NCBI GenBank assembly: GCA_018241445.1 | Contig: JAFEDT010000007.1 | Location: forward strand, 140,993-204,992 | DNA length: 64,000 nucleotides | Reading direction: 5' to 3' | Source of the DNA: Pseudomonadota bacterium | Lineage (GTDB): Bacteria > Pseudomonadota > Gammaproteobacteria > Steroidobacterales > Steroidobacteraceae | Part shown: positions 17,114 to 26,782 of the stretch, piece by piece | Layout of the letters: each line of letters opens with the position of its first letter | How positions within the stretch are numbered: the stretch's first letter is position 1 | Position numbers and translations under genes: made by a program | Notes under the pieces: model-generated | The model's input: the letters and a program-made list of their open reading frames with translations, nothing else | The model's database searches: none | What the model was told of the DNA's origin: nothing

Positions 17114-17926
17114 ATGTCAGCAGTACCCTACACTCCACTCCCGCCCGAGCACACGCTTCCGTTCGAACTCCCGGCCACGTGTGCACTTCCCGGACTTGAT
17201 CCATCGGCCTGTGCCTTCCTGCTCGACGTCGACGGCACGCTCCTGCCCTTCGCGCCGCGCCCGGAGCAGGTGCGCGTCGATCTGCCCCTGTTGCTGCTGC
17301 TGGCACGACTGTACCGGCACTGTGCGGGTGCGCTGGCGCTGGTGAGCGGGCGCAGCATCGCCGACCTGGACAGTCTGTTTGCGCCGTTGCACCTGCCAGC
17401 TTCCGGCTTGCATGGCGCCGAACTGCGCGGCGCCGACGGCGTGCACACGGGCCGCCACGACGAAGAGCGCGCAAGCCTGAGGGCGGCCAAGCCGCTGTTG
17501 CTGCAGTTCAGCTCACAGCATCCGGGCGTGTGGCTGGAGGACAAAAGAGTGGCGCTGGCCCTGCACTACCGCCAGGTGCCGCACCTGGCAGGGCTTGCCG
17601 CCGCCGTGGCCGGGCAACTGGCGGCACGCGCAGCGGGAAGGCTGGTGGTGCGTACCGGCCCGATGGTGCTGGAGCTTGGCGCCGTGGATACCGACAAGGG
17701 CGACGGAGTGCGCGACCTGATGGGCGCCCCGCCCTTTCGCGGCCGCCGGCCGGTATACCTCGGCGATGACCTGCTGGACGAACCGGCCTTCGTCCGCGTC
17801 AACTCCACCGGCGGGCTGTCAGTGATCGTGGGTAGCGCACGCGCCAGCGCGGCCTGCCTGCGACTCGCGGACATCGCCGCCGCGCGTACCTGGCTGGGCT
17901 CGTTGCTGCCGCAGGCGCAGCCGTGA
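17114..17926 (+). CDS. otsB: Trehalose-6-phosphate phosphatase
   Basis: 270-residue HAD-superfamily phosphatase that dephosphorylates trehalose-6-phosphate. Motif I is FLLDVDGTLLPFAPRP with the nucleophile and acid aspartates near residues 39-41. Motif II-type LVSGRSIADLD follows, and motif IV is YLGDDLLDEPAF. GLHGAEL and LELGAVDTDKGDGV are typical of OtsB. ATG at 17114 after GAGG. The stop overlaps the GTG of the next gene (GTGA). First gene of a three-gene operon. Confidence 0.94.
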   Translation: MSAVPYTPLPPEHTLPFELPATCALPGLDPSACAFLLDVDGTLLPFAPRPEQVRVDLPLLLLLARLYRHCAGALALVSGRSIADLDSLFAPLHLPASGLHGAELRGADGVHTGRHDEERASLRAAKPLLLQFSSQHPGVWLEDKRVALALHYRQVPHLAGLAAAVAGQLAARAAGRLVVRTGPMVLELGAVDTDKGDGVRDLMGAPPFRGRRPVYLGDDLLDEPAFVRVNSTGGLSVIVGSARASAACLRLADIAAARTWLGSLLPQAQP

Positions 17927-19731
17927 CAGCGACCGCACCGCCCGGCGTGCTCGCCGACGTCGGCATCGTCGGCAACGGCCAGATCACCGCGCTGGTGCGC
18001 GCCGACGGCAGCGTGCCGTGGTGCTGCTGGCCACGGCCCGACGGCGATCCGGTGTTCTGCGAGTTGCTGTCGGGCCATGCAGGCGCGGATGAACGCGGCG
18101 TTTTCGCCATCCGCCTGCTGGACCAGGCTGAATGCAGGCTCAGTTACCAGCGCAACACCGCGATCCTGGAGTCGGTGGCGCGCGATGAACGCGGCAACGC
18201 CATCCGCATCACCACCTGGTGCCCGCGCTTCCAGCGCCAGGGGCGGCTTTTCCGACCCACAATGCTGCTGCGGCGGATCGAACCGGTCAGCGGCCGGCCG
18301 GCGGTGCGGATCACGCTACGGCCGGCGGCCGATTACGGCGCGCGCAGCTTCAAACGCCAGCTCGGCAGTCACCACGTGCGCTTCTTCGATGCCACGCAGT
18401 CACTGCGAATGACGACCGACGCACCGGTGTCCCACCTGGTGGAAGAGCGTGTGTTCGTGCTGAACCGCACCCTCGACCTGGTACTCGGGGACGACGAGAC
18501 GCTGCCGGCGCCGGCGCACGAAGTCGCGGCCGAGACCCTGCGCGGCACGGCGCTGTACTGGCAGTACTGGGTGCGCGGGCTCGCCATTCCGTTCGAGTGG
18601 CAGGAGGCTACCATTCGCGCCGCCATCACCCTGCAGCTATGCACCTACGACGACAACGGCTCGGTGCTCGCCGCGCCGACCACCTCGATTCCGGAGGCTC
18701 CCGGCAGTGGCCGCAACTGGGATTACCGCTACTGCTGGTTGCGCGACGCCTACTTCACCGTGCAGGCGCTCAACCGCCTGGGCGCCACCGGCGCGATGGA
18801 ATCCTTCCTGCACTACCTGGACGACATCGTCGTACGCGAAGGCCCGGCGCCGCTGCAGCCCGTCTATGGCATCACCGGCGAGAGCGACCTGAGCGAACGC
18901 ACGGTGGACACGCTCGCCGGCGTCGGCGGGCTGGGCCCCGTGCGCGTCGGCAATCTCGCCTGTCGCCAGCGCCAACACGACGTGTACGGCTCGGTGATCC
19001 TCGCCGCGGCGCAGAGTTTCTTCGACGAGCGCCTGGAGTTTCCGGGCGATGAGGCGCAGTGGCGGCGCCTGGAGGCGCTGGGCCAGCAGGCGGTGCAGGT
19101 GTTCGACGAACCAGACGCGGGCATCTGGGAGTTCCGCGGCGTGCAGCGCCGCCACACGCTCTCGGCGGCCATGTGCTGGGCCGCGTGCGACCGCCTGGCG
19201 CGAATCGCGGCGCGTCTCACACTCACCGACAGCGTGCTGACGTGGCGCGGGCACGCCGATCGCCTGCAACAGCGCATCCTCGCAAGCGCCTGGGACGAAT
19301 CGCGCGGCACCTTCTCCGCGGTGTTCGGCGCATCGGTGATCGATGCCAGCCTGCTGCTGCTGCCGGAGCTGGGCCTGGTCCAGTGGCGCGATCCGCGCTT
19401 CATCGCCACCCTCGCCGCGATAGAAAGGGAGTTGCGCGCCGGTGACTTCCTGCTGCGCTACCGCCATCCGGATGACTTCGGCGACACCACGCATGCTTTC
19501 ACCGTGTGTTCGTTCTGGTGGGCGAACGCGCTGGCCGGTGTCGGCAATCTCACCGCGGCCCGCACCCTGTTCGAACGCCTGCTCAGCGCGCGCAACTGCG
19601 TCGGGCTGCTGTCGGAGCAACTCGATCCGCACAGCGGCGCGCTGTGGGGGAATTTTCCGCAGACCTACAGCATGGTCGGCATCATCACCACCGCCTCGCG
19701 CCTGAGCCGCCGCTGGGAGGACGAGGTATGA
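17923..19731 (+). CDS. Glycoside hydrolase family 15 protein (glucoamylase- or trehalase-like)
   Basis: 602-residue protein with an N-terminal beta-sandwich region and a C-terminal (alpha/alpha)6 GH15 domain. Signatures are GRNWDYRYCWLRDAYFTVQA near residue 264, GIWEFRG, where the glutamate is the likely general acid, and EQLDPHSGALWGNFPQ with the likely general base. There is no signal peptide, so it acts in the cytoplasm. It is translationally coupled on both sides (GTGA with otsB, ATGA with otsA). Some bacterial GH15 enzymes are trehalases; the operon makes trehalose or a related alpha-glucan a plausible substrate, but specificity is not proven by sequence. Confidence 0.9.
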   Translation: MTATAPPGVLADVGIVGNGQITALVRADGSVPWCCWPRPDGDPVFCELLSGHAGADERGVFAIRLLDQAECRLSYQRNTAILESVARDERGNAIRITTWCPRFQRQGRLFRPTMLLRRIEPVSGRPAVRITLRPAADYGARSFKRQLGSHHVRFFDATQSLRMTTDAPVSHLVEERVFVLNRTLDLVLGDDETLPAPAHEVAAETLRGTALYWQYWVRGLAIPFEWQEATIRAAITLQLCTYDDNGSVLAAPTTSIPEAPGSGRNWDYRYCWLRDAYFTVQALNRLGATGAMESFLHYLDDIVVREGPAPLQPVYGITGESDLSERTVDTLAGVGGLGPVRVGNLACRQRQHDVYGSVILAAAQSFFDERLEFPGDEAQWRRLEALGQQAVQVFDEPDAGIWEFRGVQRRHTLSAAMCWAACDRLARIAARLTLTDSVLTWRGHADRLQQRILASAWDESRGTFSAVFGASVIDASLLLLPELGLVQWRDPRFIATLAAIERELRAGDFLLRYRHPDDFGDTTHAFTVCSFWWANALAGVGNLTAARTLFERLLSARNCVGLLSEQLDPHSGALWGNFPQTYSMVGIITTASRLSRRWEDEV

Positions 19732-21176
19732 GCAGGCTGGTCAACGTCTCCAACCGCGTCATCCTGCCGCGCGCCGTCGCCAGTGCCGGCGGCCTCGCGG
19801 TCGGGATCAACGCGGCCATGCGCGAGTCCGGCGGCCTGTGGTTCGGCTGGAGCGGCCGCACCGTGGCCGGCGCAGTGCAAACGCCGTCGGCGCGGGTGGT
19901 CAGGCGCGGCAGCAGCACCTACGCAACGATCGACCTGCCGCGCAAGCCCTTCGATCTCTACTACAACGGTTTCGCGAACGGCACCTTGTGGCCGCTGCTG
20001 CATACCTTCCTCGACCGCTTCCGCTTCCGTCACGAGGAGCACGAGGCTTACCTGGAGGTCAACCGGCTGTTCGCGCTTGCCCTGTTGCCGCTGCTGCAGC
20101 CCGGCGATGCCATCTGGGTCCACGACTACCACCTGATGCCCCTCGCCGCGCAACTGCGCGCGCTCGGCGTGCACTCAGCGATCGGCTTCTTCCTGCACGT
20201 CCCGTTTCCGGGCTTCGATGTATGGCGGGCGCTGCCGGCGCACGCCTCGTTGCTGCGGGCGCTGCTGGCCTGCGACGTGCTGGGATTCCAGACCGAACCG
20301 GACCGGGTTGCTTTCGTGGAGGCGGTGCGCGCGGCGCTGCCGCAGTGCCGGATCAGCGGCGCAGGCTCAATCGAAGTCGCCGGCCGGACGGTGCTCGCCG
20401 GTGTCTATCCGATCGGCATCGATCCGGCGGCAGTCCAGGCGGAGGCCGCAAAGGCCGCGGGCGGCGGGCAGGTGCACGATGCGGGCCTGGGATTGCAGGG
20501 GCGGCGGCTGATCATCGGCGTCGACCGCATCGACTACAGCAAGGGGCTGTTGCAACGCTTCGAGGCCTACCAGCATTTCCTGGAAACAGCGCCCCAGTAC
20601 CGCAGCGCGGTGACCTACCTGCAGCTCGCACAGCTCGGCCGCCAGCGGGTGCACGCTTACAGCAGCATGCGCCGTGCCCTGGAGCGCAGTGCCGGCAGCA
20701 TCAACGGGCGCTTTGCCGAGGTCGACTGGACGCCGATCCGCTACGTCAACAGGCCGTTCCCGCACGAGACGGTGATGGGCCTGCTGCGCCTGGCACGGGT
20801 GTGCCTGGTGACGCCGCTGCGCGACGGCATGAACCTGGTAGCCAAGGAATTCATCGCGGCACAGGACCCGTCCGATCCCGGGGTGCTGGTGCTGTCGGAT
20901 CGAGCGGGCGCAGCGCGCGAGCTGCGCGATGCGCTGCTGGTCAACCCTTATGACATCCTCGCAATCGCGCAGGCCCTGCGCCAGGCACTGGATATGCCGC
21001 TGGCGCAACGCCGTGCGCGCCACGCGCGCCTGCTGCAGGCGCTGCACCGGCACGACATCCGCTTGTGGCAGACACGCTTTGTGGCAAGCCTGCGGGCCAG
21101 CCAGGACGGGCAGGAGGCGACCGGGCAGCCGCTGCTGTTCGCCGCGACGCTCCCACCCACCCAGCGGACCGGTTGA
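19728..21176 (+). CDS. otsA: Trehalose-6-phosphate synthase
   Basis: 482-residue GT20 glycosyltransferase making trehalose-6-phosphate from UDP-glucose and glucose-6-phosphate. Visible motifs: VSNRV and [10 protein letters not shown] near the N-terminus, [44 protein letters not shown] and the nucleotide-binding [16 protein letters not shown]. The start at 19728 is an ATG in a four-base overlap with the GH15 gene; upstream frame extension is spurious. Order otsB-GH15-otsA on one transcript implies matched synthesis, dephosphorylation and turnover. Confidence 0.95.
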   Translation: MSRLVNVSNRVILPRAVASAGGLAVGINAAMRESGGLWFGWSGRTVAGAVQTPSARVVRRGSSTYATIDLPRKPFDLYYNGFANGTLWPLLHTFLDRFRFRHEEHEAYLEVNRLFALALLPLLQPGDAIWVHDYHLMPLAAQLRALGVHSAIGFFLHVPFPGFDVWRALPAHASLLRALLACDVLGFQTEPDRVAFVEAVRAALPQCRISGAGSIEVAGRTVLAGVYPIGIDPAAVQAEAAKAAGGGQVHDAGLGLQGRRLIIGVDRIDYSKGLLQRFEAYQHFLETAPQYRSAVTYLQLAQLGRQRVHAYSSMRRALERSAGSINGRFAEVDWTPIRYVNRPFPHETVMGLLRLARVCLVTPLRDGMNLVAKEFIAAQDPSDPGVLVLSDRAGAARELRDALLVNPYDILAIAQALRQALDMPLAQRRARHARLLQALHRHDIRLWQTRFVASLRASQDGQEATGQPLLFAATLPPTQRTG

Positions 21177-21230
21177 CCTGTCGAGACACCCGTGGTCCGG
21201 CACACGCGGTCCGGCATACGCTGCTAGCGC

Positions 21231-21653
21231 GTGGTGACGAGTTGCGGGACGTTCGCGACATGCGCGTGCGCGGCCAGCCGGTGCGTATACCCATTCTGGC
21301 GGCAGCCCGGCTCGCAGGCGCAGTGGCAGGAGCGCGGCGCCGCATTCGATGATTCGCTGACGGTGCTGGCGGCGGCCGAACAGGGACAGGGCCTGGCACT
21401 GACGCGCTGGTCACTGGTGCAGCAGGACATCGCCAGCGGCCGCATCGTGCGCGCCAGCGAGCAGCTGCTGCCCTGTCCGCGCGCTTATTACTTCGTCTGC
21501 CCCGAGGGCTATCTGGCGCTGCCCAAGATCCAGCAGCTGCTCACCTGGCTGCGCGAGATGGCCGCGGCCTTCCCGAGGCCGGACGGCACGGTGCTGCACC
21601 TGAAGGAGGTTAAGGACGAGCCGCGGCCGGCAACGCGGCGCAGCCGGCCTTAG
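21231..21653 (+). pseudogene. C-terminal remnant of a GcvA-like LysR-type regulator
   Basis: A frame of about 140 residues whose part from residue 35 on matches the end of a LysR substrate-binding domain. It has FDDSLTVLAAAEQGQGLALTR, then a stretch with ARAYYFVCPE-like sequence (PRAYYFVCPEGYLALPK) and a final helix LLTWLREMAAAF. There is no helix-turn-helix and no room for one: otsA ends 54 bases upstream. The first 35 residues (MVTSCGTFATC) look frameshifted or random. The start would be a GTG without a good ribosome site. Most likely a decayed gene fragment. Confidence 0.65.
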
Positions 21654-21686
21654 CGGGCCGCGGGCGCTTGATCCTGCGAGCGCCTG

Positions 21687-24377
21687 TCAGGCGACCGCGG
21701 ACTTCAGCACGCGCTGCGGCTGGGCGATGCCGTAGCCCTGCGCATAGTCGACGCCCAAGCTCCTGAGCATCTGGATGATCTCGTCGTTCTCGGCGAACTC
21801 GGCGATGGTCTGCTTGCCGGTCAGGTGTCCGATCTCGTTGATGGAGCGCACCATCTCGCGATCGATCGGGTCGCGCAGGATCTCGCGCACGAAGCTGCCG
21901 TCGATCTTGAGGAAGTCCACCGGGAAGTGCTTGAGGTAACCGAAGGAGGACAGGCCGGCGCCAAAGTCATCGAGCGCGAACTTGCAGCCCAGCTCCTTCA
22001 GCGACTGGATGAAGCGGTTGGCTTGCGAGAAGCTGCGCACCGCGGCAGTCTCGGTGATCTCGAAGCAGATCTTGGAGGCATCCAGGCCGCTCTTGTGGAA
22101 CTGCTCGATCACGAACGGCAGGAACTTGTCGTCGCCGAAGCTCTGGCCGGACAGATTGATGGAGCACTGCGCCAGCTTCTCGCGCTCGTCGGCCTCCGAT
22201 ACCAGCCAGCGGAAGGCGTTCTCGATCACCCAGCGGTCGATGGCCGGGGCGATGTTGTAGCGCTCGGCGGCGGCGATGAAGTCGTTGGGCGAGATGATGC
22301 GGCCGCTCTCGTCCTTCATGCGCAGCAGCAGCTCGTAGTGCGCGCCGGTCTCCACCCGCTGCAGCGGCTGGATCGCCATGCGGAACAGCTCGAAGCGGCC
22401 CTCTTCCAGCGCCGCATTGATGCGCGCCGCCCACTGCATCTCCTTGCGGCGGCGCATCAGCTCGATGTCGTTTTCCGCGAAGCTGTGGACACGGTTGCGC
22501 CCGGCTTCCTTGGCGGCAGCGCAGGCGCTGTCGGCGGCGGAGATGATGGAGGCCACGTCCTCGTTGTCGGCGGTGATCGGCACCACGCCGATGCTGGCGC
22601 CCAGGCGGAACACGCGATCCTCCCAGGTGAAGCGGAAGTTGCGCACGCTCTCGCGCAGCGTCTCGGCGGTGTGCATCGCCTCATCCAGCGAGCAGCTTTC
22701 CAGCAGGATGCCGAACTCATCGCCGCCCAGGCGCGACAGCGTGTCGCGCCAGCGGATCTTGGCTTTCAGCAGCGCGCCCACCTGGCCCAGCAGGGCATCG
22801 CCGGCGCCGTGGCCGCAGGAATCATTGACGATCTTGAACTGGTCGATGTCCAGGTAGCACAGCGCGTAGGAGGCCTCGCGCGCCTTGGCGCTCTTCAGCG
22901 CCCGCTCCAGGCGCATCTCGAACTCGCGGCGGTTGACCAGCCCGGTCAGCAGATCGTGGCTGGCGTGGTAGGACAGGCGGCGATTGAGCTCGCGCGATTC
23001 GCTGACGTCGTGGAACACCAGCACGCCGCCGGCCACGTTGCCGCCGCCGCCGCGGATCGGCGCCGCGGTGCTCTCCACGTACAGCTCGTTGCCGTCGCGG
23101 CGGATCAGCAGCATCGGCCGCACCGACTTGATCGGGCGGATGCGGCGGATCGACACCGTCAGCGGGTTCTCCAGCGGTTCGCAGGTTTCCTCGTGGAAGG
23201 CGCGGAAAATCTCCTCCACCGGGCGCCCCATGGCGTCTTCCAGGCGCCAGCCGGTCAGCTCCTCCGCCACCGGGTTGATATAGTCGATGGTGGAACTGGC
23301 ATCGGTGGTGATGACGCCGTCGCCGATCGACTGCAGTGTGATCTGCGCGCTCTCCTTCTCGCGGAACAGCGCCTCCTCGAACAGCTTGCGCTCGGTGATG
23401 TCCGCCTCCACGCCCACCAGGCGCAGCAGCCGACCGTGCTTGTCGACGCGGGCGCTGGCGCGGCTGATCACCCAGCGCCACTCGCCGTTGCGGTGGTGCA
23501 TGCGGTGCGTGCTCTCGAAGATCGGCGTCTTGCCGGCGACGTGGTCGCGGATGGCGTTCTGCACCCGTGGCAGATCCTCGGGGTGCACCAGGCTGCGCCA
23601 GTCGGGCGTGCCGCGCATGTCATCGTCGGTGTAGCCGAGCATCTCTTTCCAGCGCGGCGAAAAGTAGACCTCGTTGCTCTCGACGTCGAAGTCCCACAGG
23701 CCGTCGTTGGCCGTGGTCTGGAACAGGTTGGTGCGCTCCTCCAGCCTGGCCAGGCGCGCCTCGGTGCGCAGCCGCTCCAGGCCCGTCGCCAGGCTGGTGC
23801 CGATCAGCTTCATCAGCAGCTGCAGGTTCACGTCCCACGGCCCGCGTGGCAGTGCCTGCGCCAGGGCCAGGAAGCCGGCCGGATGACCCTGCACCCGCAG
23901 TGACACCAGCAGTACCGATCCGATCTGCAGGGTCGCGAAGCGCGCCCCTTCCGCCGCCTGCTCGCGCCGCGGCGCGCTGGTATCGCGCAGCTCGGACAGC
24001 CGCAGGTGCTCCAGGCGTCCCTTCAGCCAGGGCAGGTCCTCGAGCGAGGCGCCCACCAGCCCTTCCGGGCGGCACTGGGCAAAGGCGCTACGTGCCAGCT
24101 GCACGTCACCGATACGGGTCTCATCCGGTTTGAAGGCGGCGAGGAAAACGCAGTCGATGCCGGCGGCACTGCGCAACAGCTCCAGGTTGCGCCGGATGCA
24201 CTCGTCCACGTTGCCGCGGCGCATGTTCTGGAAGTCGACGGCGATCTTGGTGCACACCACGTCGACGCCCAGCGCCGGGCGCGCGGCGCGGCTGGTCCAG
24301 GCATCCGCGGAAAGGATGTCTGATGCGCTGTAGTCCGCCGGGCTCTCGGCAGGCTTGTCCGGCGGCGCAGTGCTCAT
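21687..24377 (-). CDS. GAF-PAS-PAS-GGDEF-EAL cyclic-di-GMP signalling protein
   Basis: 896 residues with no transmembrane segment. A GAF-like region (about 45-200) is followed by two PAS/PAC sensor domains (about 205-330 and 335-455), GGDEF (about 460-620) and EAL (about 640-890). The cyclase motif GGDEF is intact at about residues 551-555. An RxxD inhibitory site (RWRD) lies at the correct distance before it. In the EAL domain the signature is ELLLRM, keeping the glutamate, and ALDDFGAGLSSF and LKIDGSFV keep metal and catalytic residues. Both activities are therefore possible. The PAS domains suggest redox, light or ligand control. Single-gene unit. Confidence 0.94.
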   Translation of the reverse strand: MSTAPPDKPAESPADYSASDILSADAWTSRAARPALGVDVVCTKIAVDFQNMRRGNVDECIRRNLELLRSAAGIDCVFLAAFKPDETRIGDVQLARSAFAQCRPEGLVGASLEDLPWLKGRLEHLRLSELRDTSAPRREQAAEGARFATLQIGSVLLVSLRVQGHPAGFLALAQALPRGPWDVNLQLLMKLIGTSLATGLERLRTEARLARLEERTNLFQTTANDGLWDFDVESNEVYFSPRWKEMLGYTDDDMRGTPDWRSLVHPEDLPRVQNAIRDHVAGKTPIFESTHRMHHRNGEWRWVISRASARVDKHGRLLRLVGVEADITERKLFEEALFREKESAQITLQSIGDGVITTDASSTIDYINPVAEELTGWRLEDAMGRPVEEIFRAFHEETCEPLENPLTVSIRRIRPIKSVRPMLLIRRDGNELYVESTAAPIRGGGGNVAGGVLVFHDVSESRELNRRLSYHASHDLLTGLVNRREFEMRLERALKSAKAREASYALCYLDIDQFKIVNDSCGHGAGDALLGQVGALLKAKIRWRDTLSRLGGDEFGILLESCSLDEAMHTAETLRESVRNFRFTWEDRVFRLGASIGVVPITADNEDVASIISAADSACAAAKEAGRNRVHSFAENDIELMRRRKEMQWAARINAALEEGRFELFRMAIQPLQRVETGAHYELLLRMKDESGRIISPNDFIAAAERYNIAPAIDRWVIENAFRWLVSEADEREKLAQCSINLSGQSFGDDKFLPFVIEQFHKSGLDASKICFEITETAAVRSFSQANRFIQSLKELGCKFALDDFGAGLSSFGYLKHFPVDFLKIDGSFVREILRDPIDREMVRSINEIGHLTGKQTIAEFAENDEIIQMLRSLGVDYAQGYGIAQPQRVLKSAVA

Positions 24378-24678
24378 CGGCCCGCATCCTCCAGCGAAAT
24401 TTCAGGATTCAAGCTTTTCCGACTCTATAGCACTATTGCTGGTACGACCGTGCTGCGACCCGAAGTTTTCAGCTTCTCCCCACCCATCTGTCCCAAGGGC
24501 TTGCGACGGATTCTGTCATAACGAATCAGGATTACAAGATAAGACCCCGTTGCACCACGTATTTGTGGCACGCAACCGGTGGCGAATTCCGCCCTCCGAG
24601 TTGACAGAATCTGGCCTTGCACGCGCTGCCAAGCTGGTAAAACACGCCATTTGCCGGCCGCAAGCAGCGCGGTATCAA
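24378..24678. other. Intergenic region, about 300 bp
   Basis: Lies between two minus-strand genes and should hold the promoter of the GGDEF-EAL gene. It is noticeably less GC-rich than its surroundings. A TTGACA at 24601 on the plus strand has no matching -10. No gene, tRNA or strong hairpin seen. Confidence 0.5.
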
Positions 24679-25419
24679 TTACCCAAGGGCGGCGCGCGCC
24701 ACGCCGTACAGGCGCTTCAGCTCCGCCTGCATCTGCTGCTGCAGCGATGCGAACAGAGCCGGGTCGGTCACGCGCGGCACATAGACCGGCGGCCCGATGG
24801 CAATGGCGATGCGGGCCGAGGGCATGGGCAGCACAAACTTGTCCCACTTGAGCAGCCAGGCCCGGGAGGCGGCGTAGGCCATCGGCAGGATAGGCCGGCC
24901 GGACATCTGCGACAGCAGCAGCGCGCCCGGCTTGAACTGGAAGCGCGGCCCGCGTGGCCCGTCCGGAGTGATCACCGGGGAGATGCCGTCCTTCGCCAGG
25001 GCCTGGTAGTAGTCGCGCAGGGCGCGCGCGCCGGTGTGACTGGAAGACCCGCGGATGACGGCGCCACCGAAGCGCCGCACCAACATCGCGCCCAGCTCCC
25101 CGTCGACCGAGGGGCTGATGAGCCAGCCCACCGTCAGGCCGCGCGAGCGCTGCTCGACCAGGAATTTTCCGCAGAACAGCTGGTGCTGGTGCCAATAGCA
25201 GGGCACCAGCGAAGGTGCGCGTTCCAGGGCCGCCTGCAGGTGTTCTATGCCGCTGACGCTGACCATGCGGCACATCCGCCACCACAGGCGGATCAGGCCG
25301 TACCCGAGCGGTACTACCACGCGATACAGCAGCCGCCGCGCAGGGGTCATGCGCCGGCCGGAGCGGGTGGTGGTGCGATAGAGGGTGTTGCGCAGGCCGC
25401 CGTCGTCGCCGGATGTCAT
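24679..25419 (-). CDS. Lysophospholipid acyltransferase-like protein (DUF374 family)
   Basis: 246 residues with a hydrophobic N-terminal segment and the DUF374 signature: ACYWHQ-like PCYWHQHQLFCGKF, then SVDGELGAMLVRRFGG, VIRGSSSHTG and ITPDGPRGPRFQFKPGALLL. DUF374 proteins belong to the LPLAT acyltransferase fold, where the histidine and the DGPRGP region form the active site. Start taken at 25419 (MTSGDD); the frame is open 40 codons further but crosses the divergent P450 start. It is divergent from P450/ligase with only 52 bases between starts, suggesting shared control and a role in attaching an acyl chain. Substrate unknown. Confidence 0.85.
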   Translation of the reverse strand: MTSGDDGGLRNTLYRTTTRSGRRMTPARRLLYRVVVPLGYGLIRLWWRMCRMVSVSGIEHLQAALERAPSLVPCYWHQHQLFCGKFLVEQRSRGLTVGWLISPSVDGELGAMLVRRFGGAVIRGSSSHTGARALRDYYQALAKDGISPVITPDGPRGPRFQFKPGALLLSQMSGRPILPMAYAASRAWLLKWDKFVLPMPSARIAIAIGPPVYVPRVTDPALFASLQQQMQAELKRLYGVARAALG

Positions 25420-25471
25420 CGTGAACAGGTCTGTGTGATGTAAGATTAAGTTTTGGCTTTCAACAGCTTGC

Positions 25472-26782
25472 ATGACAGCCAGCGCCAGCGCCAGCATCGC
25501 CCCGCCCGAGGCGGAACTGCAGTTCGATATCGGCTCCACGGAGGACTCCCTGGAGCGGATGACCGAATTGTTCCATCGCCACGGCGATACCTACCGGGTA
25601 TTCGTTCCCGCGCGCGGATCTTATACCTACGTCGTGCACCATCCCGACGACGTCAAGCGCGTGCTGGTCAACAACCACCGCAATTACACCAAGGGCCTGG
25701 GCCTGGACCGGGTGAAGATCCTGCTGGGCAAGGGCATCATGACCAGCGAGGGCGAGCTATGGAAGCGCCAGCGCTACATGATGCAGCCCTACTTCCACCG
25801 CCGCGTGATCACGCAGTTCGCCGGCACCATCGCCGCGGCCAACGACAGCTTGCTGCAGCGCTGGTCGGCGCTGGCCGATCACGGTGAGCCGGTGAACCTG
25901 ACCGAGGAGATGAGCGAGCTGACGCTGGAGGTCGTGCTGCGGGCGATCTTCGGCACCGACCTCGACCGGCTGCGCCAGCAGCCTGGCGGCAACCCCTTCG
26001 ACGTGGTCACACGCACGCCTGAGCGCGACCTGCAGTTCGCCTATCGCTTCCGCTCCCTGGCGAAGCTGGTGGCGCAGCTGATGGCGCGGCGCCGTGCCGA
26101 ACCGGAAACCCACTTCGACTACCTGGCGATGCTGATGGAGGCGCGCGACAAGGAAAGCGGCGAGCCCATGAGCGAGCGCGAGCTCATCGACGAAGTCATG
26201 ACGCTGGTGGTCGCCGGGCACGAGACCACCGCCAGCGCCCTGAACTGGACCTGGTACCTGCTGTCGCAGCACCCGCAGGCGCAGCAGCGCCTGCACGCCG
26301 AGATCGACACTGCCCCTGTCAACGCGGCGCCGGACCTGGCCAGCATGGAAGCGCTCACCTACACCCACCAGGTGGTCGATGAGGCGCTGCGCCTGTATCC
26401 GCCGGGTTGGCTGCTTTCGCGCCGTACCATAGAGAGCGACACGCTGGGGGGCTATCACATCCCGCCGGGCGCCAACGTGTTGCTGCCGCTGTACCTGCTG
26501 CACCGCCACCCGAAATTCTGGAAGGAGCCGGACGCCTTCCAGCCCGAGCGCTTCGCGCCGGAGCACGAGGAGCAGCGGCCGCGCTTTGCCTACATGCCCT
26601 TCGCCGCGGGCCCGCGCCACTGCATCGGCGAGACCCTGGCGCTGTACGAGATGCTGATGCACCTGTACAAGGTGGCCCGCCATTACCGGCTGCGCTGGGT
26701 CGCAGACCGGCCCCTGGAACTGGAAGCGCAAATCAACCTGCGCAGCCGTCACCCGCTTTACATGAGGCTGGAACGCCGCTGA
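25472..26782 (+). CDS. Cytochrome P450
   Basis: 436-residue soluble P450. The I-helix oxygen-activation motif is AGHETTASAL (about residue 248), the K-helix ExxR is EALRLYP, and the haem loop is FAAGPRHCIGETLALYE with the cysteine ligand near residue 386. No N-terminal membrane anchor. General appearance is of the fatty-acid-hydroxylase-like group (CYP102/CYP4-like), but subfamily cannot be fixed. Its stop overlaps the ATG of an acyl-AMP ligase-ACP gene, so a carrier-bound or activated fatty acid is a reasonable substrate guess. No ferredoxin or reductase gene is adjacent. Confidence 0.94.
   Translation: MTASASASIAPPEAELQFDIGSTEDSLERMTELFHRHGDTYRVFVPARGSYTYVVHHPDDVKRVLVNNHRNYTKGLGLDRVKILLGKGIMTSEGELWKRQRYMMQPYFHRRVITQFAGTIAAANDSLLQRWSALADHGEPVNLTEEMSELTLEVVLRAIFGTDLDRLRQQPGGNPFDVVTRTPERDLQFAYRFRSLAKLVAQLMARRRAEPETHFDYLAMLMEARDKESGEPMSERELIDEVMTLVVAGHETTASALNWTWYLLSQHPQAQQRLHAEIDTAPVNAAPDLASMEALTYTHQVVDEALRLYPPGWLLSRRTIESDTLGGYHIPPGANVLLPLYLLHRHPKFWKEPDAFQPERFAPEHEEQRPRFAYMPFAAGPRHCIGETLALYEMLMHLYKVARHYRLRWVADRPLELEAQINLRSRHPLYMRLERR

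Noticed and set aside
21825..23903. 692-codon plus-strand open frame opposite the GGDEF-EAL gene
   Set aside because: Composition is rich in Ala, Arg, Gln, Val and His as expected for the reverse strand of GC-rich coding DNA; the minus strand encodes a fully recognisable multidomain protein.
24601..24606. TTGACA as a plus-strand promoter
   Set aside because: No -10 hexamer at 15-19 bases and no plus-strand gene for 860 bases downstream.
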